64,000 nucleotides of DNA from Lysobacterales bacterium. Lineage in GTDB: Bacteria; Pseudomonadota; Gammaproteobacteria; Xanthomonadales; SZUA-36. Below the pieces are notes generated by a model. It did no database searches. It had not been told where the DNA came from and saw only the letters and a list, made by a program, of their open reading frames with translations. Below are positions 34,335-43,622 of this stretch, in pieces. The DNA is taken from contig JAOUCS010000005.1 in NCBI GenBank assembly GCA_029859645.1, positions 1-64,000 on the forward strand, written 5' to 3'. Positions within the stretch are counted from its first letter, which is position 1. Every line of letters starts with the position of its first letter. The position numbers and the translations under genes are program-made.

Positions 34335-35165
34335 ATGAAAACCCTGCTGCTGACGCTGCTTGCGATGATCGCCTTCGCGGCGAATTCGCTTCTTTGCCGA
34401 TTGGCCCTTGGTGAGGGGTTGATCGACGCGGCCAGTTTTACCGCCATCAGGACGGTCTCTGGAGCGGTCACCCTGGTGCTGTTGGTGCTGCCCGGCTGGC
34501 GTAAAAGCGAGCACCCCCGGGTCAGCTGGAAGAGCGCCCTGATGTTATTCGTGTACCTGGCGTTCTTTTCCTTCGCGTATCTCTCCCTCAGCGCCGGCAC
34601 GGGTGCCCTGCTGTTATTCGGTGCGGTCCAGCTGACCATGTTCACGGTAGCGCTGCGTTCGGGCGAACGGTTCTCTGGCCTGTCGTGGCTTGGCCTGACG
34701 ATGGCCGTGGCGGGGATTATCTACCTGGTGCTGCCGGGAGTGACAGCGCCTGATCCGCTGGGGGCCATGCTGATGGTGGTCGCTGGAATTGCCTGGGGCT
34801 TCTATTCACTTTCCGGCCGGGGCGTGAGCAATCCGCTGGCTGCTACCGCCAATAATTTCCTGTTGGCTGTTCCCTTGGCGGTTCTGGTCAGCCTGCTGTT
34901 CCTGCAGGAATTCCAGGTCAGTGGCAGGGGAGTTCTACTGGCCGTGCTGTCAGGTTCAGTCACATCGGGGCTGGGCTACGTAATCTGGTTTGCCGCGCTC
35001 AAAAACCTCACTGCGAGCCGGGCGGCGACAGTGCAGTTGTCGGTGCCGGCTATTGCGGCAATCGGCGGCCTGTTTGTTCTTTCCGAGCCCATCACCTTCC
35101 GGCTGATCATCGCTTCGATTGCCACGCTTGGGGGCATCGCCATCGTACTGAAACAGAAAGCCTAG
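34335..35165 (+). CDS. EamA-family (DMT superfamily) transporter
   Basis: 276 residues with ten predicted spans in two EamA repeats: the first from MKTLLLTLLAMIAFAANSLLCRLAL, the second from LGAMLMVVAGIAWGFYSLSGRG. Ends with a short basic tail KQKA as usual. DMT exporters move amino acids, metabolites or drugs; the substrate is not predictable here. It begins 17 bases after the remnant of the symporter fusion and stops 22 bases from a convergent amidotransferase gene. Confidence 0.85.
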   Translation: MKTLLLTLLAMIAFAANSLLCRLALGEGLIDAASFTAIRTVSGAVTLVLLVLPGWRKSEHPRVSWKSALMLFVYLAFFSFAYLSLSAGTGALLLFGAVQLTMFTVALRSGERFSGLSWLGLTMAVAGIIYLVLPGVTAPDPLGAMLMVVAGIAWGFYSLSGRGVSNPLAATANNFLLAVPLAVLVSLLFLQEFQVSGRGVLLAVLSGSVTSGLGYVIWFAALKNLTASRAATVQLSVPAIAAIGGLFVLSEPITFRLIIASIATLGGIAIVLKQKA

Positions 35166-35187
35166 CAGAGCTTAATTGCAAGCCACC

Positions 35188-36057
35188 CTATTGGCTCATG
35201 GGGCTTAGATTGACCTCCAGCCTGGTAGTGACTGCAACGAAATGGTTGCTCGGGATGGGTGTCCAGTCTTCCTCATAATCCGTCAGTTTTTCCGAAACGA
35301 TCAACACCGCTTCGGTCTTCTCACCATCCTTTACCATGCGGCTTTTCCCGTTGATCGTCTCGAACCGTTTACCGGTGGAGTAATAAAGCGTTCTCGACTG
35401 ATCTTCCGGCATCGAGCTGTAACGGGTTCCAACAATTCTGTACCCGTCCGTCACCATCATGTTGAAAGTAGAAACCTCTTCTCCAATACCGGCCTCTTCT
35501 TTCAGCTGCTGAACGGTATCGAAGGTTTTCTGGAAGCAGGCCTGGATCTGTTTGGTCGTCAGCGGTGGGCCGTCTCCCCTCAGTTCATACGCGTTCTGCA
35601 TCAGCAGGGCAAAGACATGTTCGGAATCCGTCTGCCCCTGGATCCAGAGGAACAGATCATCATTCAACAGGGACAGTAACTTTCTCTTGATGCGCTTGAA
35701 TTGAGGTATCACTCCATTATGCATCATCAGGAACTGGTCATAGTGGAACGGGTGAGAGTTGCTTTCCGAAACGCCACCTTCGGATGCAGCCCTGATATGG
35801 GCAAACAGGCAGTCGGTCCGCATCAGGGAGGCATTGTAGATCAGGTTATTGTTGTTCCAGGCCGGGGTGATGGAACGGAACAGTCCGGGACGTTCGCTCA
35901 GCCGATGGGCATACCAGCCCAGGCCGAAGCCGTCGCCGTTCAGGGCCTCCGGCATTTCTTCGGCGCCATAGCTCTGGTGCACCAGGGAGTTTTTTGGCTT
36001 GATCAGCAGTTCATCGACGATGATGGGTTGGCCAAGGTAAGCAATGAATCGACACAT
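35188..36057 (-). CDS. class II glutamine amidotransferase (YafJ/EgtC-like)
   Basis: 289 residues. Met removal exposes the catalytic Cys2 (MCRFIAYLG), the Ntn-hydrolase nucleophile. Further family residues are in NGDGFGLGWYA, FAHIRAASEG and SHPFHYDQFLMMHNG, the glutamine-binding and oxyanion elements of GATase type 2. Relatives include YafJ and the gamma-glutamyl hydrolase EgtC; with no egtB/egtD here, ergothioneine synthesis is not supported. It lies 29 bases downstream of hisIE on the same strand and could be read through from the his operon, though it has no known histidine role. Confidence 0.82.
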   Translation of the reverse strand: MCRFIAYLGQPIIVDELLIKPKNSLVHQSYGAEEMPEALNGDGFGLGWYAHRLSERPGLFRSITPAWNNNNLIYNASLMRTDCLFAHIRAASEGGVSESNSHPFHYDQFLMMHNGVIPQFKRIKRKLLSLLNDDLFLWIQGQTDSEHVFALLMQNAYELRGDGPPLTTKQIQACFQKTFDTVQQLKEEAGIGEEVSTFNMMVTDGYRIVGTRYSSMPEDQSRTLYYSTGKRFETINGKSRMVKDGEKTEAVLIVSEKLTDYEEDWTPIPSNHFVAVTTRLEVNLSPMSQ

Positions 36058-36086
36058 ATACGGACCCTCACAGCTTCAGGCACCCG

Positions 36087-36722
36087 TTAATCCGGGTCGC
36101 CGTGACGGGATCTGAGCGCCTGCGTGATTTCAATTAAACCGGTTTCTCCGGCCCGGAGCAATACCAGCAAGTGGTAGAGCAGGTCGGCCGATTCGTTGAT
36201 CAGTTCTTCCCGGTCGCCCGCCACGGCGGCCAGTGCGGTTTCGACGCCTTCTTCACCCACTTTCTGTGCGATCCGCTTGATGCCGTCGTCGAACAGCCGG
36301 GTGGTATAGCTGCCTTCGGGGCGGTCGATCTCCCGTTGTGCGATCAGGCGTTCCAGGCTGGCCAGAAAGCTGAGGCTGGGTGCCACATCCCGTTCATTGT
36401 CAAAACAGCTGTCGGTGTTTCTGTGGCAGGTCGGCCCTGCCGGTACCGCCATGACCAGAAGACAGTCTCCGTCACAGTCGCCGTGAACTTCAACCACCTC
36501 CAGTGTATTGCCGGACGTTTCTCCCTTGGTCCAGAGGGCTTGCCTGCTGCGGCTCCAGAACGTGACTTTTCCGTTTTCCAGGCTTTGGGCCAGTGCTTCA
36601 CGGTTCATATAAGCCTGCATCAGTACGCGGCCGTCGAAAGCGTCCTGGACAACGGCTGGCAGTAAACCTTCCATTTTTTGCCATTCGAGCAGATCGATGT
36701 GCTGCTTGGTCTGGATCAACAT
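36087..36722 (-). CDS. hisI: bifunctional phosphoribosyl-AMP cyclohydrolase / phosphoribosyl-ATP pyrophosphatase HisIE
   Basis: 211 residues, fused as in E. coli. The HisI part (about 1-115) has ARRAY-like features: [13 protein letters not shown], zinc Cys residues in [10 protein letters not shown] and [12 protein letters not shown]. The HisE part (about 118-211) has the acidic helices [17 protein letters not shown] and [13 protein letters not shown]. It catalyses steps 2 and 3 of histidine synthesis. Its start overlaps the end of hisF by 7 bases. Last his gene of the operon. Confidence 0.93.
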   Translation of the reverse strand: MLIQTKQHIDLLEWQKMEGLLPAVVQDAFDGRVLMQAYMNREALAQSLENGKVTFWSRSRQALWTKGETSGNTLEVVEVHGDCDGDCLLVMAVPAGPTCHRNTDSCFDNERDVAPSLSFLASLERLIAQREIDRPEGSYTTRLFDDGIKRIAQKVGEEGVETALAAVAGDREELINESADLLYHLLVLLRAGETGLIEITQALRSRHGDPD

Positions 36723-37495
36723 GGTCGAACCTCGATGCCGGCCCGGGCCAGCGATTGTTTGAGGCCAGGGATCGGAATCTGGCCTGAATGAAACACCGTG
36801 GCTGCCAGGGCGGCGTCCACGTCTGCTTCGGAAAACACCGCGGTGAAGTGTTCAACACTGCCTGCGCCGCCCGAAGCCACCAGCGGGACCGGCAGAACCT
36901 TCCTGGCCTGTCGCAACTGCTCGATATCGTAGCCCGCCCGGGTGCCGTCGGCAGACATACAGTTCAGCACTACTTCCCCGGCGCCCCGTTCGACCACTTC
37001 GCTCAACCAGTCCAGCGTCTTGCGGCCAGGAGCCCGCATCGCGTCAGGGGTTCCCGTATGGGAACGAACTGTGAAGTCTGCGCCCTCTGCAATGGAATCC
37101 ACGCCGATCACCACACACTGGCTGCCAAAGGACCTGACCAGCTCGTCGATCAGTTCCGGCCGCTCGAGCGCAGGCGTGTTGATTGAAATCTTGTCTGCAC
37201 CCTGGGATAACACCAGGGCTGCGTTTTCGACGCTGCGAATGCCACCGGCCACGCAGAAAGGAATATCGATGGTTTCCGAGACCCGTCGCACCCAGTCGAC
37301 ATCGACACTACGGCCTTCCGGGCTCGCGGTGATGTCGTAAAAGACCAGTTCGTCGGCGCCTTCGTTGCGATAGCGTTCGGCCAGTTCGATGATATCGCCC
37401 ATCACACGGTGATCCCTGAACTGCACGCCCTTGACTACCTGGCCATCACGCACATCCAGGCAGGGGATGATTCTCCGGGCCACGGTGGTGTTCAC
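36716..37495 (-). CDS. hisF: imidazole glycerol phosphate synthase cyclase subunit HisF
   Basis: 259-residue (beta-alpha)8 barrel that uses ammonia from HisH to make imidazole glycerol phosphate and AICAR. Catalytic Asp residues are in [14 protein letters not shown] and the DxTAS segment [10 protein letters not shown]; phosphate sites are GGIRSVENA and [12 protein letters not shown]. Length and motifs are complete. Its start overlaps the hisA stop by ATGA. Confidence 0.95.
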   Translation of the reverse strand: MNTTVARRIIPCLDVRDGQVVKGVQFRDHRVMGDIIELAERYRNEGADELVFYDITASPEGRSVDVDWVRRVSETIDIPFCVAGGIRSVENAALVLSQGADKISINTPALERPELIDELVRSFGSQCVVIGVDSIAEGADFTVRSHTGTPDAMRAPGRKTLDWLSEVVERGAGEVVLNCMSADGTRAGYDIEQLRQARKVLPVPLVASGGAGSVEHFTAVFSEADVDAALAATVFHSGQIPIPGLKQSLARAGIEVRPC

Positions 37496-38232
37496 TTCAG
37501 GACCTCCAGTGCTTCGGCAACCGTGAAACAGCGCTCCAGCAGGGCTTTTCCGGTGATCGCTGAACGGGCGCCGGTCTGGCTGAGCTGCTGCAGATCCTCA
37601 AGACTGCTGACGCCGCCGGATGCCTGCAGCTGCAAATCCGGATAGCGGCAAGTGATTTCCGAGTATAACGCCAGGTTGGGGCCGGTCATGGCGCCGTCTC
37701 GCCCAATGTCCGTGCACAGCACATGCGCAAGCCCTTTGTCCGAATAGAAATCGAGCAGCGACCACAGAGACTGTGCTCCGCCCCGGGTCCAGCCGTGAGT
37801 CCGAGGCCACGGTATTTCGTCTGCGTCGATGCGGACATCGAGCGCGGCGACCAACCGGTCTGAACCGAAACGCTCCAGCCAGCGGGCGAGCAGCGCAGGT
37901 TCATCGACCGAAAGGCTGCCGACCACAACGCGATCGGCTCCGTGATCCAGGCGCATGCTGACGTCGTCTTCGTTGCGAACCCCACCGCCGGTCTGAACCG
38001 ACTGTTTCGACTGCCCGAGCAATCTCAGCAGCGGCTCGATGTCGGCGGCTTCTCCATCTCGCGATGCAGCCAGGTCCACTACATGCAGCCAATCGGCACC
38101 TTCTGCTGCGTAGACGGAAGCGAGACGTACCGCGTCCATTTCATACACCTTGCATTGATCAAAATCGCCATGCAACAGGCGTACGCAGCTGCCGTCCAGC
38201 AGGTCGATGGCAGGAATGATTTCGAGGGTCAT
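37492..38232 (-). CDS. hisA: phosphoribosylformimino-5-aminoimidazole carboxamide ribotide isomerase HisA
   Basis: 246-residue barrel isomerase for the Amadori rearrangement of ProFAR to PRFAR. Conserved segments are [15 protein letters not shown] (catalytic Asp), [20 protein letters not shown] and [13 protein letters not shown] (second Asp). One feature of note: the usual [18 protein letters not shown] is intact, so the active site appears complete. Start and stop overlap hisH and hisF by 4 bases each. Confidence 0.95.
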   Translation of the reverse strand: MTLEIIPAIDLLDGSCVRLLHGDFDQCKVYEMDAVRLASVYAAEGADWLHVVDLAASRDGEAADIEPLLRLLGQSKQSVQTGGGVRNEDDVSMRLDHGADRVVVGSLSVDEPALLARWLERFGSDRLVAALDVRIDADEIPWPRTHGWTRGGAQSLWSLLDFYSDKGLAHVLCTDIGRDGAMTGPNLALYSEITCRYPDLQLQASGGVSSLEDLQQLSQTGARSAITGKALLERCFTVAEALEVLK

Positions 38233-38825
38233 GGTGTGGGGGTCTCCAGGAAACCACGCAGTAACTCAGCGCCGGCACCGGCGGAACGCTCGGGATGAAA
38301 CTGGGCGCCGTAGAAATTGTCTTTCCGCACAATAGCGCTGAACTCGCTGCCGTGGAAGCTGGTGGAAAGACTCCATTCACTGACCGGTGCTGCGAAAGAA
38401 TGTACGAAATAAAACCATTGTCCATTCAGGTTCGCCGTCAGCCTGTCGGCTTTCTTCTGCATCAGCGAGTTCCAGCCCATGTGGGGGACTCTCAGGCTTT
38501 CGGTTTCTCTCAGCCGCTCGAGCCGCCCCGGGATGATGCCCAGAAGTCCGGCATCGTCCTCCTCGGATGAATCGAACAGCAGTTGCATGCCAAGACATAT
38601 CCCCAGCACAGGTTGCTGCAGACTGCGCAAGGTGTCCACCAGGCCATGCCCGGCCAGGACCTCCATTGCTCGCCCGGCGGCACCGACGCCGGGCAGGATA
38701 ACCCGGTCGGCGGCTCGAATGGCGTTCGCACTGGCGGTGAAAACCGGTTCCGCGCCCAGCCGGCGCAAGGCGTGCAGCACTGAAGCGATGTTTGCACCGC
38801 CGCTGTTGACTACCGCGACGGACAT
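38229..38825 (-). CDS. hisH: imidazole glycerol phosphate synthase glutaminase subunit HisH
   Basis: 198-residue class I glutamine amidotransferase. Catalytic triad: Cys77 in GICLGMQLLF, His177 and Glu179 in GAQFHPERS. The PGVGA oxyanion strand is at about 45-49. It feeds ammonia to HisF. ATG shares a base with the hisB stop (TGATG), and its own stop overlaps hisA. Confidence 0.95.
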   Translation of the reverse strand: MSVAVVNSGGANIASVLHALRRLGAEPVFTASANAIRAADRVILPGVGAAGRAMEVLAGHGLVDTLRSLQQPVLGICLGMQLLFDSSEEDDAGLLGIIPGRLERLRETESLRVPHMGWNSLMQKKADRLTANLNGQWFYFVHSFAAPVSEWSLSTSFHGSEFSAIVRKDNFYGAQFHPERSAGAGAELLRGFLETPTP

Positions 38826-39898
38826 CAGAGCACTCCCTTGGTGCTCGGCAAAGCGGTACCCTGCCTGGCCAGTGCCGGCTTCAGTGCCCTGCCGGCCCCT
38901 TTGAACAGCGCCTCGATCATGTGGTGGGTGTTTTCACCGGTGGCCTGCAGGTGGAAAGCCGCGCCCAGCGACTGGCTGAGAGAAGCGAAAAAGTGCCTCA
39001 CCATTTCGGTCGAAAACTCTCCGACATGGTCGCGTGGAAACACTGCCTCGAAAACGATGGCGGGGCGACCCGAGAGGTCTATGGCTACCTGCGCCAGCGA
39101 CTCGTCCATCGGCAGCAGGAATCCGTAGCGGCCGATGCCACGGCGATCACCCAGGGCGGAATTCAATGCCTGCCCGAGCGCCAGGGCGCAGTCTTCAACG
39201 GTATGGTGTTCGTCAATTTCCAGGTCGCCTGAACAGTCCAGTTCGAGGCGGAAACCACCGTGACTGGCCAGTTGGTCCAGCATATGATCGAAGAAACCAA
39301 TGCCAGTCCGGACTTCGCTGCTGCCACCGGCATCGAGGTCCACGAACAGGCTGATGTCCGTTTCGTTGGTTTTGCGCTTTACGCGGGCCTGGCGGGGCCG
39401 GTTGACCAGCTGGTGCGTTATGGATTCCCAGGTTTCGTGACCGGGCCCGATTCTAAGACCGCCAATGCCCATGTTCCGGGCAAGTTGCAGGTCTGTTTCA
39501 CGATCCCCGATGACCCAGCTGTCGGCAAGGTCGAGTTCACCGGATTTCAGGTATTCCAATACCATGCCGATGCCGGGTTTCCGGGTTGGGGCATTGTCAT
39601 GCTCAAAATGCGGATCAATCAGCACATCTGCGAATTCGATGCCCTGCGAGGCGAACACGTCGATCATTTTCTGCTGCGGTATTTCATAATCCGCGGTCGG
39701 GAAGGAATCCGTGCCCAGGCCGTCCTGGTTACTGACGATCACCAGTTCATAGCCTGCCGCAAGCAGGCTGAGCAACGCGGGTATCACGCCGTCAATGAAA
39801 ACCAGCTTTTCGAGCGAGTCGATCTGCTCGTCTTCCGGCTCACGAATCAGCGTGCCGTCACGGTCCACGAACAGAATGCGCCGTTTGTTTGAGCTCAC
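38825..39898 (-). CDS. hisB: bifunctional histidinol-phosphatase / imidazoleglycerol-phosphate dehydratase HisB (HisNB)
   Basis: About 357 residues in two domains. The N-terminal HAD phosphatase has FVDRDGTLI (DxDGT), VSNQDGLGTD and GDRETDLQLARNMGI. The C-terminal dehydratase has FFDHMLDQLASHGGF, DEHHTVEDCALALGQAL and the late TGENTHHMIEALFK metal motifs. This two-domain form is typical of enterics and other Gammaproteobacteria. The start GTG 39898 is preferred: it overlaps the restored hisC stop by GTGA like the other junctions here. An ATG at 39913 lies inside hisC. Confidence 0.93.
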   Translation of the reverse strand: MSSNKRRILFVDRDGTLIREPEDEQIDSLEKLVFIDGVIPALLSLLAAGYELVIVSNQDGLGTDSFPTADYEIPQQKMIDVFASQGIEFADVLIDPHFEHDNAPTRKPGIGMVLEYLKSGELDLADSWVIGDRETDLQLARNMGIGGLRIGPGHETWESITHQLVNRPRQARVKRKTNETDISLFVDLDAGGSSEVRTGIGFFDHMLDQLASHGGFRLELDCSGDLEIDEHHTVEDCALALGQALNSALGDRRGIGRYGFLLPMDESLAQVAIDLSGRPAIVFEAVFPRDHVGEFSTEMVRHFFASLSQSLGAAFHLQATGENTHHMIEALFKGAGRALKPALARQGTALPSTKGVL

Positions 39899-40970
39899 TT
39901 TGGGTTCTCCCATTCTTCAAGCAGCTTGATCAAGGCCGCCAGGTCATCATTCGAACCGATTGAAATCCGGATGTAGCCGGCCATCATCGGGTCTGATGGA
40001 AACCCACGGAGGATGACGCCGTGCCGGCGCAATACGTCAGAACTTCATCGGCATGGTCCACCTTTATCAGGACGAAGTTGGCCTGGCCGGGAATGATTTT
40101 GCGAATAAAGGAAAGCTTGCGCAAGGCGTCCAGCAGGTATTGCTTGTTGAACCGCAGGCGCTCCAATAACGCCTGTTGTTTTTCCAGCACACCAGGCTCC
40201 AGCATCCGCAGCGCCAGCTCAACAACCGGGCTGGGCAGTGGATAGGGTGCGATGACACGCCTGAGCAGGTCGATGACTTCAGGCTGCGCCAGGACAACGC
40301 CGCAACGCAGCCCGGCGGACGCCCAGGCCTTGGACAATGTCCTTAGCACGACCAGTTGCGCGTTTTCGTTGATCAGGTTGACGGCGGAGGCCTGGTCGCT
40401 GAATTCTGCATAGGCCTCGTCCAGGACGACGATCGTCTGGTTTCGTGTTTCCTGCAGCAACCGTTCAAGGAAGCGGGGATCGATCACGTCACCGGTCGGA
40501 TTATTGGGGGATGTCAGAAAAATCAGTTTGATCTGCGGGTTGTCCCGCAGCGACTGCACCACGGCTTGTTGATCGAGTTCGAAGTCTTTTTGCGGATCGC
40601 GATTGACGGAAATGATCTGCGCCCCCTGGGTCCGGGCGGCGATCTGGTACATTCCGAAATTCGGCGGGCATTGCAGTATGGCGTCCTGGCCAGCGCGGCA
40701 AAATACACGAGTCAGCAAGTCAATGCCTTCATCGCTGCCGCGAGTCACCAGGACCCTGTCTTCCGGCAAGGCATACAGCCTGGCCAGGCGGGAAAGCAGT
40801 TGCGCCGGTTGTGGGTCCGGGTAGCGATTCAGGCAGCCCGGCTCCTCGATCAGGGGCCAGGGCGCTTCATTGGCGTTCAGCAAAATGCCAACACCCGGGG
40901 CCTCTTTGCGGGCCGAGGAGTAAGGTGTCATAGCCACGATATCGGGTCTGGCCAGCGATTCGATCCCCAT
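39895..40970 (-). pseudogene. hisC: histidinol-phosphate aminotransferase HisC, frameshifted near the 3' end
   Basis: Fold-type I PLP aminotransferase for the glutamate-dependent step from imidazole acetol phosphate. It is intact from LLNANEAPW through TSPNNPTGDVIDPRF, LDEAYAEFS and the PLP-Lys segment LSKAWASAGLRCG. At about 40025-40030 one base appears to be missing (reads TATTGCGCCGG on the minus strand): the frame closes at 39984 with an unrelated tail SSSVGFHQTR. Adding one C restores HGVILRGF, AGYIRISIGS (conserved phosphate-binding Arg) and a stop at 39895 that overlaps the hisB GTG. ATG 40970 overlaps the hisD stop by one base; an upstream TTG is not needed. A true mutation would remove the C-terminal domain end; a base-calling error is equally possible. 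Confidence 0.85.
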
Positions 40971-42280
40971 CAGCAATCACCCCCGCCTTGCAACCGGGAG
41001 CGAACGGCCATCCGGTGTGCATCCAGTCCCTCGGTTTCTGCCAGGATTTCGGCAGTGGGACCCACCCGGGCGAGGGCTTCGCGGCTCGCCTGTTGCAGCG
41101 TCATCCGCCGCATGAAGTCAGCCGGCCCCAGTGCGCCGTGAGAGCGTGCCCAACCGTAAGTCGGCAGCACGTGGTTGGTTCCGGAGCAGTAATCGCCCAG
41201 CGACTCGGGCGTCCATGGGCCGACAAAGATGGAGCCTGCGTTCCTCGCCTGTTCTGCCAGGTCTTCGGCATTGCCGGTGTTGAGAATGAGGTGTTCCGGC
41301 GCGTAGTCATTGGAGATTTCCAGCGCAGTGGCAAGCCCGTCCACCAGGATGATCCGTGATTCGCTCAGTGAACGCTCCAGGATGCCGGCGCGGGGCGATT
41401 GCGGGGCCAGCTCACCGATTTTTTGGATAACGGCTTCGGCCAGTTGCCCGCAATCGGTCAGCAGTACCACTTGTGAGTCCGGACCGTGCTCGGCCTGCGA
41501 CAACAGGTCCCAGGCAACGTGTTCGGCGTTCGCATTCGAATCAGCAATGACCAGCACCTCGGAAGGACCTGCCGGCAAGTCGATTGCGGCGCCGTTTGGA
41601 TCTTGTGAAACCTGTTGCTTGGCCTCCGTGACCCAGGCATTGCCGGGTCCGAAAATTTTGCTGCATTGCGGAATGAGGTCAGTGCCAAAAGCCATCGCTG
41701 CGACAGCTTGCGCGCCGCCGGCGCAGTAAACGCTGGATACGCCGCACAGGTGGGCCGCCGCCAGGATATTGGCTGGAATTTTGCCATCCGGCCCGGGTGG
41801 TGAGCACATGACAATTTCGCTGCAGCCTGCAAGAGCGGCCGGGATCGCAAGCATCAGCACAGTGGAAACCAGGGGCGCGCTGCCACCCGGTATGTAGAGG
41901 CCCACCGGCGACAATGCCTGGTAACGCACGGAACAGGTCAGGCCCGGTGCAGTCTCGACCGTTTGATCCCTGGGCAGATCTGCCTTGTGAAAGGCCCTGA
42001 TGCGCTCACCGGCGTCTCGCATGGCTGCAATCAAAGAGGGCTCTGCCGCATCGACAGCGGAGTCCAATAAGTCAGTGCTGAGCAGGTAGGCAGCAGGCTC
42101 TACTCCATCGAATTCCCGGGTCATGGCGATGACTGCATCATCACCGCCTTCGCGAACGCGCTCGATGATGTGCCTGACCGAATCGGTCAGCCCCTCGTTA
42201 CTGAAAACCGGGCGTTGTAACAGGCGCCGCTGTTGTTTGGTGCTCAGCCCGGCCCAGTGTATGGGTTTCAAATCAAACAT
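40970..42280 (-). CDS. hisD: histidinol dehydrogenase HisD
   Basis: 436-residue NAD-dependent zinc enzyme that oxidises histidinol to histidine in two steps. Conserved blocks are GLYIPGGSAPLVSTVLMLAIPA, YCAGGAQAVAAMAFGT, AGPSEVLVIADSNAN, LLSQAEHGPDSQ and YAPEHLILNTG, ending in the zinc-site GTNHVLPT and the RMTLQQASREAL helix. Complete length. Junctions overlap by one base with hisG and hisC. Confidence 0.95.
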   Translation of the reverse strand: MFDLKPIHWAGLSTKQQRRLLQRPVFSNEGLTDSVRHIIERVREGGDDAVIAMTREFDGVEPAAYLLSTDLLDSAVDAAEPSLIAAMRDAGERIRAFHKADLPRDQTVETAPGLTCSVRYQALSPVGLYIPGGSAPLVSTVLMLAIPAALAGCSEIVMCSPPGPDGKIPANILAAAHLCGVSSVYCAGGAQAVAAMAFGTDLIPQCSKIFGPGNAWVTEAKQQVSQDPNGAAIDLPAGPSEVLVIADSNANAEHVAWDLLSQAEHGPDSQVVLLTDCGQLAEAVIQKIGELAPQSPRAGILERSLSESRIILVDGLATALEISNDYAPEHLILNTGNAEDLAEQARNAGSIFVGPWTPESLGDYCSGTNHVLPTYGWARSHGALGPADFMRRMTLQQASREALARVGPTAEILAETEGLDAHRMAVRSRLQGGGDC

Positions 42281-43158
42281 CAGGCCAGCATTTTCTCGAC
42301 CGGCAAGACCAGGATGGCCGATGCTCCCTCGGCTTTCAGCGCTTCGAGGTGCTCCCAGAATACCGCTTCACCGCAGACCGCGTGAATGGCAATGCGGTCA
42401 GAGCCTTCCAGCGGCATGATCGACGGGTGCTCTACCCCCGGCAACAGTTCAGTGATGCGTTCCAGCGCACTGCGCGGGGCATGCAGCATCACATACTTGC
42501 TGGTCCGGGCCTGCATCACGCCTTCCAGCCTGGCCAGAAGCCGGTCGAGCAAGGCCTGTTTTTCCTCTGAGATACCGTTGACCCGGCCATAAAGCGCTGC
42601 CTGGCTCTGGTACAGCTCTTCAAGTTCACGCAGATGGTTGGCCCTGAGGGTTGTGCCGGTGGACACCAGGTCTGATATGGCGTCGGCCGTGCCGAGCCCG
42701 GGCGCGATCTCCACGGAACCGGACAATTCGACAATTTCCGTTTCCACACCCAGTTTCTCCAGCAGGTAACGCGTCAGCGCCGGGTAGCTGGTTGCAATAC
42801 GGGCATGCGCCAACTCGCTGATGCTGCCTATTTTCCGCTCTTCGGGGACCGCAAGAGACAGCCTGCAGTGGCCAAACCCCAGTTTTCTGAGGCGCTTCAG
42901 TTCGGCCACGCTGTTACGTTCCAGCATGACTTCGCTGGCGATGTTTTCGCCAACGATGCCCAGTTCGCAAACCCCATCCAGCAACATGCGGGGGATATCG
43001 TCATCCCGCACCAGCAGTACGTCAACCGGGAAGTCCCTGCCGTACCAGAAAAGCTTGTCCTTACTGCGGGCGAAACTCAGTCCACAGCTTTTCAGGATAT
43101 CCAGGGATTTTTCCGACAGGCGGCCGGATTTTTGTATGGCGACTCGTAAACGGGTCAT
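42280..43158 (-). CDS. hisG: ATP phosphoribosyltransferase HisG, long form
   Basis: 292 residues, the hexameric long form with a C-terminal regulatory domain (about 215-292), so it needs no HisZ. First and rate-controlling step of histidine synthesis, usually feedback-inhibited by histidine. Motifs: VAIQKSGRLSEKSLDIL, GVCELGIVGENIA, ELSGSVEIAPGLGTADAISDLVSTG (PRPP loop). The start ATG 43158 overlaps the stop of the trpR-like gene by ATGA; the frame is open further upstream inside that gene, but those codons are not HisG-like. Confidence 0.95.
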   Translation of the reverse strand: MTRLRVAIQKSGRLSEKSLDILKSCGLSFARSKDKLFWYGRDFPVDVLLVRDDDIPRMLLDGVCELGIVGENIASEVMLERNSVAELKRLRKLGFGHCRLSLAVPEERKIGSISELAHARIATSYPALTRYLLEKLGVETEIVELSGSVEIAPGLGTADAISDLVSTGTTLRANHLRELEELYQSQAALYGRVNGISEEKQALLDRLLARLEGVMQARTSKYVMLHAPRSALERITELLPGVEHPSIMPLEGSDRIAIHAVCGEAVFWEHLEALKAEGASAILVLPVEKMLA

Positions 43159-43469
43159 GATTGATTTTTCTCCAGGCGATCCAGTGCGGCACGGTATCCT
43201 CCCGTGCCGTGTTCCATGAAACGGGCAACGCGGCCTATCGTGGTGACGCTCACCTCGGTCATTTCCCTGATCTCGCGGTAGGAATAGCCCTGGTCTACCA
43301 GTTGGGCAACTCGCCACCGGTCCACCATGGCCTCGACTTCTGCGGGCGTACACAAGTCTTCCAGAAACTGTTTGACTTCACGGGCGGTTTCCAGCGACAG
43401 CAAGGCCTCGGACAGGGAACGCGCAGCGGTTTTCAATTCACTTTTCTGTGACAGGTCGTGTTGCTTCAT
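43155..43469 (-). CDS. TrpR-like regulator (YerC/YecD family), probable his-operon repressor
   Basis: 104-residue helix-turn-helix protein of the TrpR superfamily: LEDLCTPAEVEAMVDRWRVAQLVDQGYSYREI leads into the recognition helix region MTEVSVTTIGRVARFM. It lacks the strict tryptophan-pocket context of E. coli TrpR and fits the YerC/YecD group. In several Gammaproteobacteria a TrpR-family regulator named HisR sits at the head of his genes, which matches here: its stop overlaps hisG. The 32-bp palindrome 5 bases upstream of its ATG is a likely autoregulatory operator. Whether histidine is the corepressor is inference. Confidence 0.8.
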   Translation of the reverse strand: MKQHDLSQKSELKTAARSLSEALLSLETAREVKQFLEDLCTPAEVEAMVDRWRVAQLVDQGYSYREIREMTEVSVTTIGRVARFMEHGTGGYRAALDRLEKNQS

Positions 43470-43473
43470 ATCG

Positions 43474-43505
43474 TTCTAATGTACTAATGCATTAATACAT
43501 TAGAA
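43474..43505. promoter_or_regulatory. 32-bp near-perfect palindrome, candidate operator for the TrpR-like regulator
   Basis: Two 16-base arms (TTCTAATGTACTAATG and its complement) match at 15 of 16 positions with no spacer. The inner 18 bases GTACTAATGCATTAATAC resemble the E. coli trp operator core GTACTAGTTAACTAGTAC. The site ends 5 bases before the regulator ATG (minus strand), where a bound dimer or tandem dimers would block initiation, and lies about 120 bases upstream of the divergent DUF4097 gene. Confidence 0.7.
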
Positions 43506-43622
43506 GGCTACTCTATTCTCTGGCCGGAAGCAAACATATTGAACGTGTTTAAACCCTTTGCTTGCTGGTAGCATCAAAACCACTGTAGAGAATATATTGA
43601 ACACCAAACAGGAGCGATTTTC

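Noticed and set aside
34178-34414. 78-codon plus-strand ORF overlapping the symporter relic and the EamA start
   Set aside because: Out of frame with both homologous remnants and with the transporter; produced by the decay of the relic.
39260-39892. 210-codon plus-strand frame opposite hisB
   Set aside because: Entirely within hisB on the other strand; no motif or start signal.
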